Source: Methylobacterium tardum (GTDB taxonomy: Bacteria > Pseudomonadota > Alphaproteobacteria > Rhizobiales > Beijerinckiaceae). Taken from it: DNA of 64,000 bases. This document shows positions 1 through 9,026 of this stretch, one piece after another. How positions within the stretch are numbered: position 1 is the stretch's first letter; each line of letters opens with the position of its first letter. Position numbers and translations under genes: made by a program. The stretch covers positions 499,501 to 563,500 of the forward strand of contig NZ_CP097484.1 of assembly GCF_023546765.1 (NCBI RefSeq). Reading direction: 5' to 3'. Below the pieces are notes generated by a model. The model was not told where the DNA came from. It was given only the letters and a program-made list of their open reading frames with translations, and searched no databases.

Positions 1-552
1 GACGCGCTGCAGCGGGATATCGAGGAGCGCGCGGTCCTGCTGATCGCCCGGCGCCAGCCCCTGGCGATCGACCTGCGCGAGACCATCTCGGCCATTCGCG
101 TCTCAGGCGATCTCGAGCGGATCGGCGACCTCGCCAAGAACGTCGCAAAGCGGGTGGTGGCGATCTCCGACCAGGCGCCGGCCCAGAAGATCGTGCTCGG
201 TGTCCGCCACATGAGCGACCTCGCCGAGGGACAGCTCAAGGACGTGCTCGACGCCTACGCGAGCCGCGACGTCCGGGCGGCCCACGATGTCTGGGAGCGC
301 GACGGCGAGATCGACGCCCTGTACAATTCCCTGTTCCGCGAACTCCTGACCTACATGATGGAGGATCCGCGCAACATCTCGTTCTGCACGCATCTGCTGT
401 TCTGCGCCAAGAACGTCGAGCGGATCGGCGACCACACCACCAACATCGCCGAGACGATCCACTACCTCGCCACCGGCGAGACGCTGGCGGGCGACCGGCC
501 GAAGAACGACGCGTCGAACTACGCGACCGTGGACGGGGTGCAGGCTCCGTAG
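1..552 (+). CDS. phoU: Phosphate transport regulator PhoU (5' end outside window)
   Basis: PhoU represses the PhoR/PhoB phosphate-starvation response and modulates the Pst transporter at the inner membrane. The frame is open from base 1, so the start lies upstream; 183 C-terminal residues are visible. Both metal-binding signatures of the two three-helix-bundle repeats can be seen: GDLERIGDLAKN near the start of the visible part and KNVERIGDHTTNIAE near the end (E/DxxxD type). phoB follows on the same strand after about 180 bases, the usual pst-phoU-phoB order. Identity is firm; only the N-terminus is missing. Confidence 0.95.
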   Translation, partial: DALQRDIEERAVLLIARRQPLAIDLRETISAIRVSGDLERIGDLAKNVAKRVVAISDQAPAQKIVLGVRHMSDLAEGQLKDVLDAYASRDVRAAHDVWERDGEIDALYNSLFRELLTYMMEDPRNISFCTHLLFCAKNVERIGDHTTNIAETIHYLATGETLAGDRPKNDASNYATVDGVQAP

Positions 553-733
553 GCGGGCCGGCCTGATTTCACGCGCCGGCCTGCGCGCTCTCCTGTGGGG
601 CGCGGTCGGAAAATCGGAGGGTGCGGGTTGAGGCTGAGCGGCGCCTCCCGCACCCTCCGCCTGCAGTCCGCTCCGATGCGCGTCGGGGTGTCGGCAGGCC
701 GTGTGGCGCCGCCTCGGGAACGGGTCTTCGAAC

Positions 734-1435
734 GTGAGCATGCAAGTCCTGATCGTCGAGGACGAGGAGGCGCTGACCACGCTGCTGCGCTACAACCTTG
801 AGGCCGAGGGCTTCCTCGCCGACTCGGCGGCCCGCGGCGACGATGCGGAGCTGCTCCTGGCCGAGCGGATTCCCGATCTCGTCCTGCTCGACTGGATGCT
901 GCCCGGCCTCTCGGGGATCGAGCTCTGCCGCCGGATCCGGGCGCGCCGGGAGACCGAGCGGCTGCCGGTGATCATGCTCACTGCCCGCGGCGAGGAGGGC
1001 GACCGGATCCGCGGTCTCGGCACGGGCGCCGACGACTACATCGTCAAGCCGTTCTCCGTGCCGGAGCTGCTGGCCCGGATCCGCGCGCTGCTGCGCCGGG
1101 CCAAGCCTGCCCACAGCTCGGATCGGCTGGCCGCCGGCGATCTCGAACTCGACCGGACCGGCCACCGCGTCCGCCGCGGCGGCGAGGAGCTGCATCTCGG
1201 CCCGACCGAGTTCCGGCTGCTGGAATTCCTGATGCTGGCCCCGGGCCGGGTCTTCTCCCGCGAGCAGCTCCTCGACGGGGTCTGGGGCCATGACGTCTAC
1301 ATCGGCGAGCGCACCGTGGACGTGCATGTCGGGCGCCTGCGCAAGGCGCTGAACGGCCCGCGCCAGGCCGATCCGATTCGCACGGTCCGCGGCTCGGGCT
1401 ACGCCTTCGGCGAGACCTTCTCGCTGGAGGCGTGA
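734..1435 (+). CDS. phoB: Phosphate regulon response regulator PhoB
   Basis: OmpR-family response regulator that activates phosphate-starvation genes when phosphorylated by PhoR. The N-terminal receiver domain (about residues 1-120) shows the acidic pair in VEDEE, the phospho-acceptor Asp in DWMLPG and the conserved Lys in VKPF. The C-terminal winged helix (about 135-230) ends with the typical RTVRGSGYAF. I chose the GTG at 734; an in-frame ATG at 740 is equally possible, while an earlier GTG at 701 adds a non-conserved leader. The gene follows phoU, which supports PhoB over other OmpR-family members. No PhoR gene is in view. Confidence 0.9.
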   Translation: MSMQVLIVEDEEALTTLLRYNLEAEGFLADSAARGDDAELLLAERIPDLVLLDWMLPGLSGIELCRRIRARRETERLPVIMLTARGEEGDRIRGLGTGADDYIVKPFSVPELLARIRALLRRAKPAHSSDRLAAGDLELDRTGHRVRRGGEELHLGPTEFRLLEFLMLAPGRVFSREQLLDGVWGHDVYIGERTVDVHVGRLRKALNGPRQADPIRTVRGSGYAFGETFSLEA

Positions 1436-1539
1436 GGCGGCCGCACGGGCTCTCCGAAACGAACTTCGGTCCGGCGCACTGTCGTCGCGCGCATCGACGT
1501 GTACCGGAGCGGCGCGCGGCCGGTCGGCGTGGCGCTGCT

Positions 1540-1575
1540 GGATTGCTTCGCTCCGCTCGCAAAGACGGCGACCGC
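1540..1575. repeat. Dispersed repeat, 'gcgagcgaagcaatcc' family, short copy
   Basis: A fragment reading GGATTGCTTCGCTCCGC followed by TCGCAAAGACGG. It is the reverse complement of part of the longer element at 53011-53103. It lies in the 176-base gap between the convergent phoB and dsbD-like genes. This motif family is widespread in intergenic DNA of Rhizobiales. Confidence 0.6.
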
Positions 1576-1611
1576 GCGTTGATGCATTAGGGGCTCGGAT
1601 CCCAGAAAGGC

Positions 1612-3780
1612 TCAGCGGGCCAGCGCAGCACTCCGGCCGGACGAGGCCGGGACCGCATCCAGCGCCGCCAGAACCGTTCCCTCAGTCAGGATCTGCGGCA
1701 GCACCTGGGGCTCCCCGGTCCCGGCATAGAGCAGGTAGAGCGGTACGCCGCTGCGCCCGTACTTCTCCAGCAGGCGGGTGATCTCGGGATTCTGGTTGGT
1801 CCAATCGCCCTTCATGTAGGTCACGCCGCGCTCCGCCATCGCCGCCCGCACGGCCTTGGTGTTGAGCGAGGTCGCCTCGTTCACCGCGCAGGTGATGCAC
1901 CACGCCGCCGTCATATCGATGAAGACCGGGCGGCGGGCGCTCACCAGCGCGTCGAGGCGCGCCTGCGTGAACGGCACGATCCCGTCGGCAGCAGCCTGCG
2001 CCGACGGGAGCGTGCGCTGCTGCGGGAGGGTCACGGCGAGCGCCGCGACGGTGACGATCGCCAGGATTGCGGCGGCCTGGGCGATTCGACCGGTGCGGGG
2101 CGCGGCGGCGCGTCCACGCTCCCAGGCCCAGGCGGCGAAGCCGACCAGAACCAGCCCGATCAGCGCCGCCAGCAGCCCGCGCGGATCGACCTGCTGCGCC
2201 AGCACCCAGACCAGCCACGCCACCGTCGCGTAGACCGGGAAGGCCAGGATCTGCTTGAGGACCTCCATCCAGGCGCCGGGCCGCGGCAGCGCCCGCAGGG
2301 CCGGCGGCCAGAGGGTCAGCGCCAGGAAGGGCAGGGCGAGGCCGAGGCCGAGGCTCGCGAATACCGCGAGCGCCACGCCGGCGCTCTGGGTCAGCGCGAA
2401 GCCCACCGCCGAGCCCATAAACGGCGCCGTGCAGGGCGTGGCCACGAGCGTCGCGAGCACGCCCGTGAAGAACGAGCCGCTCAGGCCCGCGCGCCGGGCG
2501 AGGCCGTCGCCGAGGCCGGCAAGCCGGCCGCCGACATGGACGACCCCCGACAGGCTGAGGCCCATCGCGAACAGCAGATAGGCCAGCCCCGCCACCACGA
2601 TCGGCGATTGCAGCTGAAAGCCCCAGCCGATCGCCGCCCCGCCGCCCTTCAGGGCGATCAGCAGCGCTGCGAGGCCCAGGAAGCTCGCCAGCACGCCGGC
2701 GGTGTAGGCCAGGCCGTGGAGGCGGAGGCGACCGGGGCTCTCGCCGGCATGCCGGATCAGGCCGAGAACCTTGATCGACAGGACCGGGAAGACGCACGGC
2801 ATCAGGTTGAGGATCAGGCCGCCGAGGAACGCGAAGGCCGCCGCGGTCGCGAGCGTCAGCGCGTCGACATCGGGCGCGATCGCCCGTGCCGCGGGCGCTT
2901 CCGGCGTGATGGCCGGAGCCGCCGTCGGCAGGACCGGCTCGTCGCCATACGCGAAGGCGAGCCGGCGGGGACCGGCCTCAGTGACCTCCTCGAGAGTGAG
3001 CACGCCCGGCAGCGCGGCGGGCGCCGGCTCGGTCGGGCTGCTGCGGGCGAGGGTGAGATGCAGGCCGGTCTCATCGACCGACATCACCTGCGCGGCGGCG
3101 TTGTCGATCGCCGTCTCGGAATAGGGGAAGAACGCGGCGTTCCGGACCGAATCCGGCTTGAGGCCCATTGCCGCGAAATCGAGCCGCAGCGTGTCGCCCT
3201 GACTTGCGAGATGCAGCGGCCAGAGCGGCGGGACGGGCAGGGCGGCCCGGGCGCGGGCGAACAGGGCGGCGTTGTCCGGATCGGGCCGGGGCTCGGCCAC
3301 CGGCAGCGTCAGCGCGAGGTCGGCGGAGCCCGGCACGCACTCGGTCTCGCAGACGAGATAGGTGAGCTTCGCCCGGATTTGCACCGGGTCGGCCGGATCG
3401 AGGCTCGGCGGCGGGGTGACCGGCACTAGGAGCGTGACCTCGCCCTCGTAGCCGTAGTTCATCAGCGTGGCGATCGGGATGCGCTCCGGCGCCGGCCACC
3501 GGAGCGCCCCGGCGTTGAACCCCGCCGGCAGGGTCCAGGTCACCTCCGGCGGCAGGCCGGAATCGCCCGGATTGCGCCAGTAGACGTGCCAGCCGGGCTT
3601 CACCTCCATGCGCACGGCGAGGGTGAACGGCTGCGCACCCGCCACCGCGACAGGCTCGGCCACCAGGCTCGACCGCACAAGGTCCGGCGGCGTGCGGAAG
3701 CTCGATTGCAGACCCTGCGCCGCCGCGGCCGAGAGGCCTGCGGCCAGAGCCAGGATCAGGAAGGCGAGGCGACGGATCAT
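1612..3780 (-). CDS. DsbD/ScsB-like thiol:disulfide interchange protein
   Basis: Membrane reductase that carries electrons from cytoplasmic thioredoxin to periplasmic thiols. The 722 residues begin with a Sec signal peptide (about 1-22), followed by a periplasmic immunoglobulin-like N-terminal domain to about 300, a multi-span DsbD membrane domain with the conserved cysteines in LMPCVFPVLS and ATPCTAPFMG, and a C-terminal thioredoxin domain with the WCITC active site near residues 627-631. The ATG at 3780 is preferred over one 12 codons upstream because GAAGGA lies just before it and the signal peptide starts there. It may serve cytochrome c maturation, copper tolerance or general disulfide reduction; the neighbours do not decide. 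Confidence 0.88.
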   Translation of the reverse strand: MIRRLAFLILALAAGLSAAAAQGLQSSFRTPPDLVRSSLVAEPVAVAGAQPFTLAVRMEVKPGWHVYWRNPGDSGLPPEVTWTLPAGFNAGALRWPAPERIPIATLMNYGYEGEVTLLVPVTPPPSLDPADPVQIRAKLTYLVCETECVPGSADLALTLPVAEPRPDPDNAALFARARAALPVPPLWPLHLASQGDTLRLDFAAMGLKPDSVRNAAFFPYSETAIDNAAAQVMSVDETGLHLTLARSSPTEPAPAALPGVLTLEEVTEAGPRRLAFAYGDEPVLPTAAPAITPEAPAARAIAPDVDALTLATAAAFAFLGGLILNLMPCVFPVLSIKVLGLIRHAGESPGRLRLHGLAYTAGVLASFLGLAALLIALKGGGAAIGWGFQLQSPIVVAGLAYLLFAMGLSLSGVVHVGGRLAGLGDGLARRAGLSGSFFTGVLATLVATPCTAPFMGSAVGFALTQSAGVALAVFASLGLGLALPFLALTLWPPALRALPRPGAWMEVLKQILAFPVYATVAWLVWVLAQQVDPRGLLAALIGLVLVGFAAWAWERGRAAAPRTGRIAQAAAILAIVTVAALAVTLPQQRTLPSAQAAADGIVPFTQARLDALVSARRPVFIDMTAAWCITCAVNEATSLNTKAVRAAMAERGVTYMKGDWTNQNPEITRLLEKYGRSGVPLYLLYAGTGEPQVLPQILTEGTVLAALDAVPASSGRSAALAR

Positions 3781-3900
3781 GCTGTTCCTTCGCGCGCAGG
3801 GCCGGCGCGGTTTCACGCGCGGCGATGTCCGGCCCGGCGCGGGCTATTCCGTATCCGAACCGCTTAGCACGGAAGGCGCTTGTGGCGGCAGGCCGCGACG

Positions 3901-5739
3901 TCAGGCCGGGAGCGGCGCAGTGGCACGCTCCAGCCAGGCGCACGCCTCGGCGTCGAGGCCGGGCGCCAGGGTCTCGCGGACCCGCGCATGATAGGCGTCG
4001 ATCCAGGCGCGCTCTCCCGGGTCGGCGAGAGCCGGCTCGATCAGCCGCCGGTCGTAAGGGGCAAGCGTCAGGGTCTCGAAGCCGAGCATCGGCCGCTCGC
4101 CTCCGGACATCGGACGGGGCTCCACCAGCACGAGGTTCTCGATCCGGATGCCGTAGGCGCCGCTCGCGTAGTAGCCGGGCTCGTTCGACAGGATCATGCC
4201 GGCCTCCAGCGGCACCGTGCCGGTCTTGGCGATGCGCTGCGGACCCTCATGCACCGACAGGAAGGCGCCGACCCCGTGGCCGGTGCCGTGATCGAAATCG
4301 AGCCCCGCCTGCCAGAGCGGCGCCCGGGCGAAGGCGTCGATCTGCGCGCCGGTCGTGCCGGTCGGGAAGACCGCGCGCGCGATGGCGACATGGCCCTTGA
4401 GCACCCGGGTGAAGCGGTCGCGCATCTCGGCGCTCGGCTCGCCCACCGCGACCGTGCGGGTTATGTCGGTGGTGCCGTCCGGGTATTGCGCGCCGGAATC
4501 GATCAGGAACAGCTCGCCGGGCCGGACCGTCCGGTCGCTGGCGCGGGTGACCCGATAATGGACGATCGCCCCGTTCGGGCCGGAGCCCGAGATCGTCGGG
4601 AACGAGACGTCGCGCAGGTCGCCGCCAGCGGAGCGGAAATCCTCCAGCGCCTCGACCGCGGCGATCTCGGTCACGCCGCCGGACGCGGCCGCCCCGTCGA
4701 GCCAGGCCAGGAAGCGCACGACGCTCGCCCCGTCGCGGATATGGGCGGCGCGCGCGCCCGCCACCTCGGCGGCGTTCTTGACCGCCTTCATGGCGGTGAT
4801 TGGGTCCTTGCCGACATCGGCGGTGCCGCCGGCCGCCTCGATCTTCTCCTTGAGGGCGACCGCCCCGGTCGCGGCGTCCAGCCGGACGCGCACGCCGGCC
4901 AGGGAGGCCAGCCCGTCATCGAGGTCCGATCGGGGCAGAATCCCGGCGATCGGGGCCAGCGCCGCGCGCAGGGCCGGATCGACGTTCGGCGAGACCAGGA
5001 ACAGCAGCGCCGCGCCCGCGCGCGGCAGGATCGCGTAGCCGAGCGCGAGCGGCGTATGCCCGACATCCGAACCGCGCAGGTTGAACACCCAGGCGAGATT
5101 GTGCGGGTCGGAGATCACGAGGGCATCGCAGCCGCCCTCCGCAAGGGCCGCGCGCACCCGGGCGAGCTTGTCGGCGGCCGTCTCGCCTGCAAGCGCGTCC
5201 GGCTGGACGACCACCGGCCCGGCGGCCGGCTTCGGCCGTCCGGCCCAGACCGCGTCGGCGAGGTTCGGCACGGCCCGCACCGTACCGCCCGCCTTCGTGA
5301 CCGCGCGCTCAAGCCGCGCGAGCCCGTCGGGCGTGTGCAGCCAGGGATCGTAGCCGAGCACCTGATCGCGCTTGAGGTTGGCGCCGATCCAGCCTTCGGC
5401 CGTTGTTTCGGCGAGCGGCACGACCGTCACCAGGCCGGTGTCGACCTGCTCGGGCGCCTGCAAGGTGTAGCGGCCGTCCACCACCAGCGCCGCGGATTCC
5501 ATCAGGATCACGGCGGTGCCGGCCGAGCCGGTGAAGCCGGTCAGCCACGCGAGACGCTCGGCATCGGCGGGGACATATTCCGACTGGTGCTCGTCGCCCC
5601 GCGGCACGACGAAGCCGTCGAGGCCGGTCTCCCGCAGGGCTGCGCGCAGGGCCTCGATGCGCTCAGGCCCCTTGCGATGGCTCGGATCGTCGAAGGTCTG
5701 GAAGCGCCGGCGCGGTGCGGTCGGGTCGAGTTCGGTCAT
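3901..5739 (-). CDS. Aminopeptidase P family protein (Xaa-Pro aminopeptidase, M24B)
   Basis: Cytoplasmic metallopeptidase that removes an N-terminal residue preceding proline. At 612 residues it is the long, eukaryote-like form: two creatinase-like N-terminal domains (to about 300) and a pita-bread catalytic domain. Metal-ligand motifs are intact: IDSGAQYPDGTTDITRT, HGTGHGVGAFLSVHEG, SNEPGYY and RIENLVLVE. No signal peptide is visible. It stands alone between the dsbD-like gene and a small hypothetical gene on the other strand. Identification is secure at family level. Confidence 0.92.
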   Translation of the reverse strand: MTELDPTAPRRRFQTFDDPSHRKGPERIEALRAALRETGLDGFVVPRGDEHQSEYVPADAERLAWLTGFTGSAGTAVILMESAALVVDGRYTLQAPEQVDTGLVTVVPLAETTAEGWIGANLKRDQVLGYDPWLHTPDGLARLERAVTKAGGTVRAVPNLADAVWAGRPKPAAGPVVVQPDALAGETAADKLARVRAALAEGGCDALVISDPHNLAWVFNLRGSDVGHTPLALGYAILPRAGAALLFLVSPNVDPALRAALAPIAGILPRSDLDDGLASLAGVRVRLDAATGAVALKEKIEAAGGTADVGKDPITAMKAVKNAAEVAGARAAHIRDGASVVRFLAWLDGAAASGGVTEIAAVEALEDFRSAGGDLRDVSFPTISGSGPNGAIVHYRVTRASDRTVRPGELFLIDSGAQYPDGTTDITRTVAVGEPSAEMRDRFTRVLKGHVAIARAVFPTGTTGAQIDAFARAPLWQAGLDFDHGTGHGVGAFLSVHEGPQRIAKTGTVPLEAGMILSNEPGYYASGAYGIRIENLVLVEPRPMSGGERPMLGFETLTLAPYDRRLIEPALADPGERAWIDAYHARVRETLAPGLDAEACAWLERATAPLPA

Positions 5740-5867
5740 GGGGCGAGCCTAGCGCCCGCCGGACCCGGCTCGCAACTGCGCAGCAATCGAAGCGGCACAT
5801 GCTAATTTTGGGATTAAAAATCGCGAGCAATCTTATCACGCAGCCGAATTTGGCTTATTCCTGAGGC

Positions 5868-6136
5868 ATGCCCCGCCGTGTTTATTATCGGATCAGCGAC
5901 AGAGCGGACGGCCGCTTCGACGCCGTCGTGACGATCTCGAGCCGGACACAGTGGTCCGCCGCGACGGCTTCGAATCTCTCGCCGAACTCGAGGAGTGGAT
6001 CGAAGGCCTGCGCGTTCTGATGGCGGCGCTCGGCGCGCCGGTGGCGCAGGCGGATGGGATCGAGCCGGCATCTCAGCCGGATACGCAGCCGCAGGGGCCG
6101 ACATCCGCTGGGCGATTGCGCACGGCGCGGCAGTAG
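5868..6136 (+). CDS. Small hypothetical protein, frame broken near 5934
   Basis: An ATG at 5868 opens MPRRVYYRISDRADGRFDAVV and then runs off frame. From about 5936 another frame continues LEPDTVVRRDGFESLAELEEW and on to a stop at 6136. Together they read as one 89-residue protein whose two halves fit if one base is missing around 5934-5936. I do not recognise the family. Without the repair only a 61-residue fragment from a GTG at 5951 would be called. The function is unknown, and the reconstruction is inference from protein-like composition of both halves. Confidence 0.5.
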
Positions 6137-6156
6137 GATCTGCGGCGCAGTTCCGA

Positions 6157-6345
6157 TCAACCGTTTCTGACCGGCAAATCAGGCGCGCGGTCGACCGGCG
6201 CGCCGTCATAGCCCTCAAGCCAGGCCGTGCGCGCCGCCGAATGCGCCGGATAGGGGCAGGCGTCCTTCGGTCGGCCCTGGGCCCGCGCGCGGGCGCCTTC
6301 CGTGATCGGATCCGCCGGCGGGTGGTGGAGCGACGTCTGGCTCAT
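6157..6345 (-). CDS. Rmf/CrpP-like small protein
   Basis: A 62-residue protein containing GARARAQGRPKDACPYP and then AWLEGYDGA. This is the signature of the ribosome modulation factor/CrpP group: a Gly/Ala-rich turn, a CPY motif, and a W-L-x-G-W/Y motif. E. coli Rmf dimerises 70S ribosomes in stationary phase. Whether this alphaproteobacterial relative does so is not known. It lies 30 bases downstream of prmA on the same strand, so it may be co-transcribed with that ribosomal protein methyltransferase. A second family member is at 38493-38708. Confidence 0.7.
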   Translation of the reverse strand: MSQTSLHHPPADPITEGARARAQGRPKDACPYPAHSAARTAWLEGYDGAPVDRAPDLPVRNG

Positions 6346-6375
6346 GCCAGGAAAACGCGGCGGCCTGTCTCCGGT

Positions 6376-7296
6376 TCAGCGCCGCGGGCGTCGGGCCGCA
6401 CCGCCCCGCATCAGGACGAGGGCGACCCAGCCCTCGATCAGGCCGCGGCGTACGAGCGAGAAGCCCTGAGCCCGGTAGGCTGAGAGCACGCCGGACACGT
6501 CGCGCTCGATCAGGCCCGACAGGACGAGGACGCCTTCCGGGGCGACCACGCCCGCCAGGGTCGGGGCAAGCAGCCGCAGGGGCCGCGCCAGGATGTTGGC
6601 GAAGACCAGGTCGAAGTGCCGCGGCCGGTCCGCGAGGTGATGGCGCACCCCCGGCCCCTGGTAGAGCTTGAGATAGGGGCCGAGGCCGTTGGCCCGGGCG
6701 TTCTCGCGCGCGGTGCGCACCGCCTCGGCGTCGAGATCGCCCGCCACCACCGGCTGCCGCAAGGCCTTGGCGGCGGCAAAGGCGAGGATGCCGGTGCCCG
6801 TGCCGACGTCCAAGACGTGGGCCGGACGCCGCCGCTTCAGCTCGGAGACCAGAGCCCGGAGGCAGCCCAGCGTCGTCCCGTGATGGCCCGTGCCGAAGGC
6901 CAGGGCCGCCTCGATCTCGATGGGCAGGTCGTTCGCCCGTACCGTGTCGCGATCGTGCGAGCCGTGGACGACGAAGCGCCCGGCGCGGACGGGTTTCAGC
7001 CCCTCCAGCGAGGCGCGGACCCAATCCTGCTGCGCGATCGTGCGGAATTCGGCCGCGTCGGCGGCATCGCCGATCACCGGCCGGATCAGGGCACGGACGT
7101 AATCCTCGTCGGGTTCGTCGGCGAAGTAGGCTTCGAGCCGCCACGTGCGTCCGTCCTCATCCTCGAAGGCCGCCACTGCGGTCTCGGTCGGGTCGAACAT
7201 CTCGCCCAGCAGATCGGTCATGGCCCGGGCCGAGCGTTCGTCGGTCAGCAGGCGCAGGACGTGGGACGGGCGGTGGGGCGGCAAGCCTTCGAGCAT
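6376..7296 (-). CDS. prmA: Ribosomal protein L11 methyltransferase PrmA
   Basis: SAM-dependent enzyme that trimethylates ribosomal protein L11. The 306-residue protein has an N-terminal substrate-recognition domain and a Rossmann methyltransferase core: FGTGHHGTTLGCL, the SAM-binding motif VLDVGTGTGILAFAAAK, and FANILARPLRLLAP, the PrmA N-I-L-A motif. The start at 7296 (MLEGLPPHRP) fits the usual length; upstream in-frame ATGs at 7329 and 7422 would add a non-conserved leader. No clear ribosome-binding site decides it. A small Rmf-like gene follows closely. Confidence 0.88.
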   Translation of the reverse strand: MLEGLPPHRPSHVLRLLTDERSARAMTDLLGEMFDPTETAVAAFEDEDGRTWRLEAYFADEPDEDYVRALIRPVIGDAADAAEFRTIAQQDWVRASLEGLKPVRAGRFVVHGSHDRDTVRANDLPIEIEAALAFGTGHHGTTLGCLRALVSELKRRRPAHVLDVGTGTGILAFAAAKALRQPVVAGDLDAEAVRTARENARANGLGPYLKLYQGPGVRHHLADRPRHFDLVFANILARPLRLLAPTLAGVVAPEGVLVLSGLIERDVSGVLSAYRAQGFSLVRRGLIEGWVALVLMRGGAARRPRR

Positions 7297-7568
7297 GGTT
7301 CTGGGCTGTAACGCCGGGACGCGCCACATCCCAGAGGCGGACGCGAAAAAATCCGGCGGCGGCCTGACACACCCCTTGCCCCAGGGCACGACCGCTTGTG
7401 GCCAGCCAGACACAGCCTGCAATACTTGTGAGTTCGCGCACCTAAATCAGTGTCCGGAGCCAATCGGTGTGCTTAAACAGTTCCGGCTCTCCCAAAGCCA
7501 GACCCTCAACTCAGGCGCGCCGATTTTCGCGACCCGGCGCGCCAGTTTTGCCAGATGACACGACGCCC

Positions 7569-7712
7569 ATGAACTCGCCTTTCCTCATCAGCGTGGCCGT
7601 CGCGCTGGTCACCACCGGTGTGGCGACACTCTGGGCGTTGCTTGTGGCGGCCGACATGACCAGCTTGGCGGAGGCCGAGCCGACCGAGCGGCGCGACATC
7701 CGGACCTGGTGA
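7569..7712 (+). CDS. Hypothetical 47-residue membrane protein
   Basis: The ATG at 7569 opens MNSPFLISVAVALVTTGVA and one hydrophobic segment of about 22 residues, followed by a polar acidic tail (AEAEPTERRDIRTW). One transmembrane helix with a cytoplasmic tail is likely. The family is not recognised. It is transcribed away from prmA. The protein-like composition and high third-position GC support a real gene, but there is no strong ribosome-binding site. Confidence 0.45.
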   Translation: MNSPFLISVAVALVTTGVATLWALLVAADMTSLAEAEPTERRDIRTW

Positions 7713-7890
7713 CGACGGGCATCGGGAGCCCAGGCGTGTCGTCGCGATTCGGAACGGCGAACGCCCAGGAATGCGGCACTGTGTTCACGCGTTAACCATA
7801 GGATCTTCGAAGGCGTGCGGAACCCGCTGCCTGGACCGACGTTTTTGCCGGCTTTTTCCGTGAATCACGATTGAGCAGGGTGCGTACAGC

Positions 7891-8088
7891 GTGACCAAGT
7901 CCAGGCGTTCCGGCCCCCGCGGGCCCGTGGTCGTCAACGATACGTCCGCGCCTTCCAGGCCGCGCGAGCGGATCTTCGGCGGGCCCGCGCCGGACGGGCC
8001 GCTGCCGGGTCACCTCCTCGTTCTTCTCAGCCGTCTGCATCGCGCCGAAGCGGCCCCGAAGGACCGTCCCGAGCCCCAGCACGGCTGA
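7891..8088 (+). CDS. Hypothetical 65-residue Arg/Pro-rich protein
   Basis: A GTG at 7891 opens a basic, proline-rich protein with a central PRERIFGGPAPDGPLPGHLL stretch and a short hydrophobic piece (LLVLLSRLHRAEAA). No family is recognised. Codon third positions are GC-rich like real genes here. A 96-codon frame on the other strand (7792-8082) looks less protein-like. It lies just upstream of modA, but the gap of about 107 bases and the lack of a clear ribosome-binding site leave it doubtful. Confidence 0.35.
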   Translation: MTKSRRSGPRGPVVVNDTSAPSRPRERIFGGPAPDGPLPGHLLVLLSRLHRAEAAPKDRPEPQHG

Positions 8089-8163
8089 GCCCGCCGCGGG
8101 CCTGTGCGGCCGCCCTTGGCCGCGTGGACGGGCCTCTCTATGATCACCGTCGTACCCGGCCGG

Positions 8164-8171
8164 ATATAACG
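8164..8171. promoter_or_regulatory. Possible half-site of a ModE-type molybdate operator
   Basis: ATATAACG lies 25 bases before the modA start and resembles one arm of the known ModE operator consensus (TATATAACGAT). No matching second arm is evident, so this is only a weak suggestion that modA is repressed by molybdate-bound ModE. Confidence 0.2.
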
Positions 8172-8195
8172 GGTTGCGACAGGGATAGTCACCGC

Positions 8196-9011
8196 ATGCG
8201 CCTGACCCGACGGATCGTGGCCGCCCTCGTCCTCGGCACGCTGGCGCTCGTTCCCACGGCCCCGCCGGCTCGCGCGGGCGAGCCCGTCGTGGTGTTCGCT
8301 GCGGCGAGCCTGAAGAACGCGCTGGACGCGGCTTCGGCCGCCTGGACGAAGGAGACCGGCAAGACCGCCCGGATCTCCTATGCGGGCTCGAATGCCCTGG
8401 CGAAGCAGATCGAGGCGGGCGCTCCGGCGGACCTGTTCATCTCGGCGGACCAGGCCTGGATGGATTATGTCGAGCAGGCGGGGCTGCTGGAGCCGGATTC
8501 CCGCTTCGATCTCCTGCGCAACGCGCTGGTGCTGATCGCGGCCGGCCCCCAGAACCCGGGCTCGGATCCGCGGATCGCCCTGGCGCCGGATCTCGGGACC
8601 ACGCTGTCGCGCGTGCTCGGCGGCGGGAAGCTCGCCATGGCGACCATCGATGCCGTCCCGGCCGGCAAGTACGGCAAGGCCGCCCTTGAGAAGCTCGGCG
8701 CCTGGGATGCGGTGAAAGGGCAGGTCGCGCAGGCCGAGAACGTGCGCGCCGCCCTGCTGCTCGTCGCCCGCGGCGAGGCTCCGCTCGGCATCGTCTACGC
8801 CACGGATGCGGCCGCCGATCCGAGCGTCCACGTGGAGGCGACCTTCCCCTCCGACAGCCATCCGCCGATCGTCTATCCCGCCGCCCTTCTCAAGGATTCG
8901 CACAACCCGGACGCCGCCGCCCTGCTGACCTACCTGCGCGGCCCGGGGGCTCGGGGCGCCTTCGAGCGCCAGGGCTTCACGGTCATCGGGGCGCAGAGCG
9001 CCGGCCGGTAG
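8196..9011 (+). CDS. modA: Molybdate ABC transporter substrate-binding protein ModA
   Basis: Periplasmic protein that binds molybdate (and tungstate) and hands it to ModBC. The 271-residue precursor has a Sec signal peptide to about residue 26 (MRLTRRIVAALVLG, then APPARAGEP). The mature protein starts VVVFAAASLKNALD, the ModA signature in which the early serine contacts the oxyanion. Further family motifs are ISYAGSNALAKQIEAGAPADLFISAD (in two parts) and a late APLGIVYATDA. The start at 8196 is the one that begins the signal peptide. modB follows after 15 bases. Confidence 0.93.
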   Translation: MRLTRRIVAALVLGTLALVPTAPPARAGEPVVVFAAASLKNALDAASAAWTKETGKTARISYAGSNALAKQIEAGAPADLFISADQAWMDYVEQAGLLEPDSRFDLLRNALVLIAAGPQNPGSDPRIALAPDLGTTLSRVLGGGKLAMATIDAVPAGKYGKAALEKLGAWDAVKGQVAQAENVRAALLLVARGEAPLGIVYATDAAADPSVHVEATFPSDSHPPIVYPAALLKDSHNPDAAALLTYLRGPGARGAFERQGFTVIGAQSAGR

Positions 9012-9026
9012 CGTCGCCGCGCCGCC

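Noticed and set aside
3880..5805. 641-codon plus-strand frame over the aminopeptidase P gene
   Set aside because: Antisense to a gene with complete M24B metal-site motifs.
7792..8082. 96-codon minus-strand frame upstream of modA
   Set aside because: Arg/Gly-rich product without motif or ribosome-binding site; the plus-strand 65-codon frame in the same place is somewhat more plausible.
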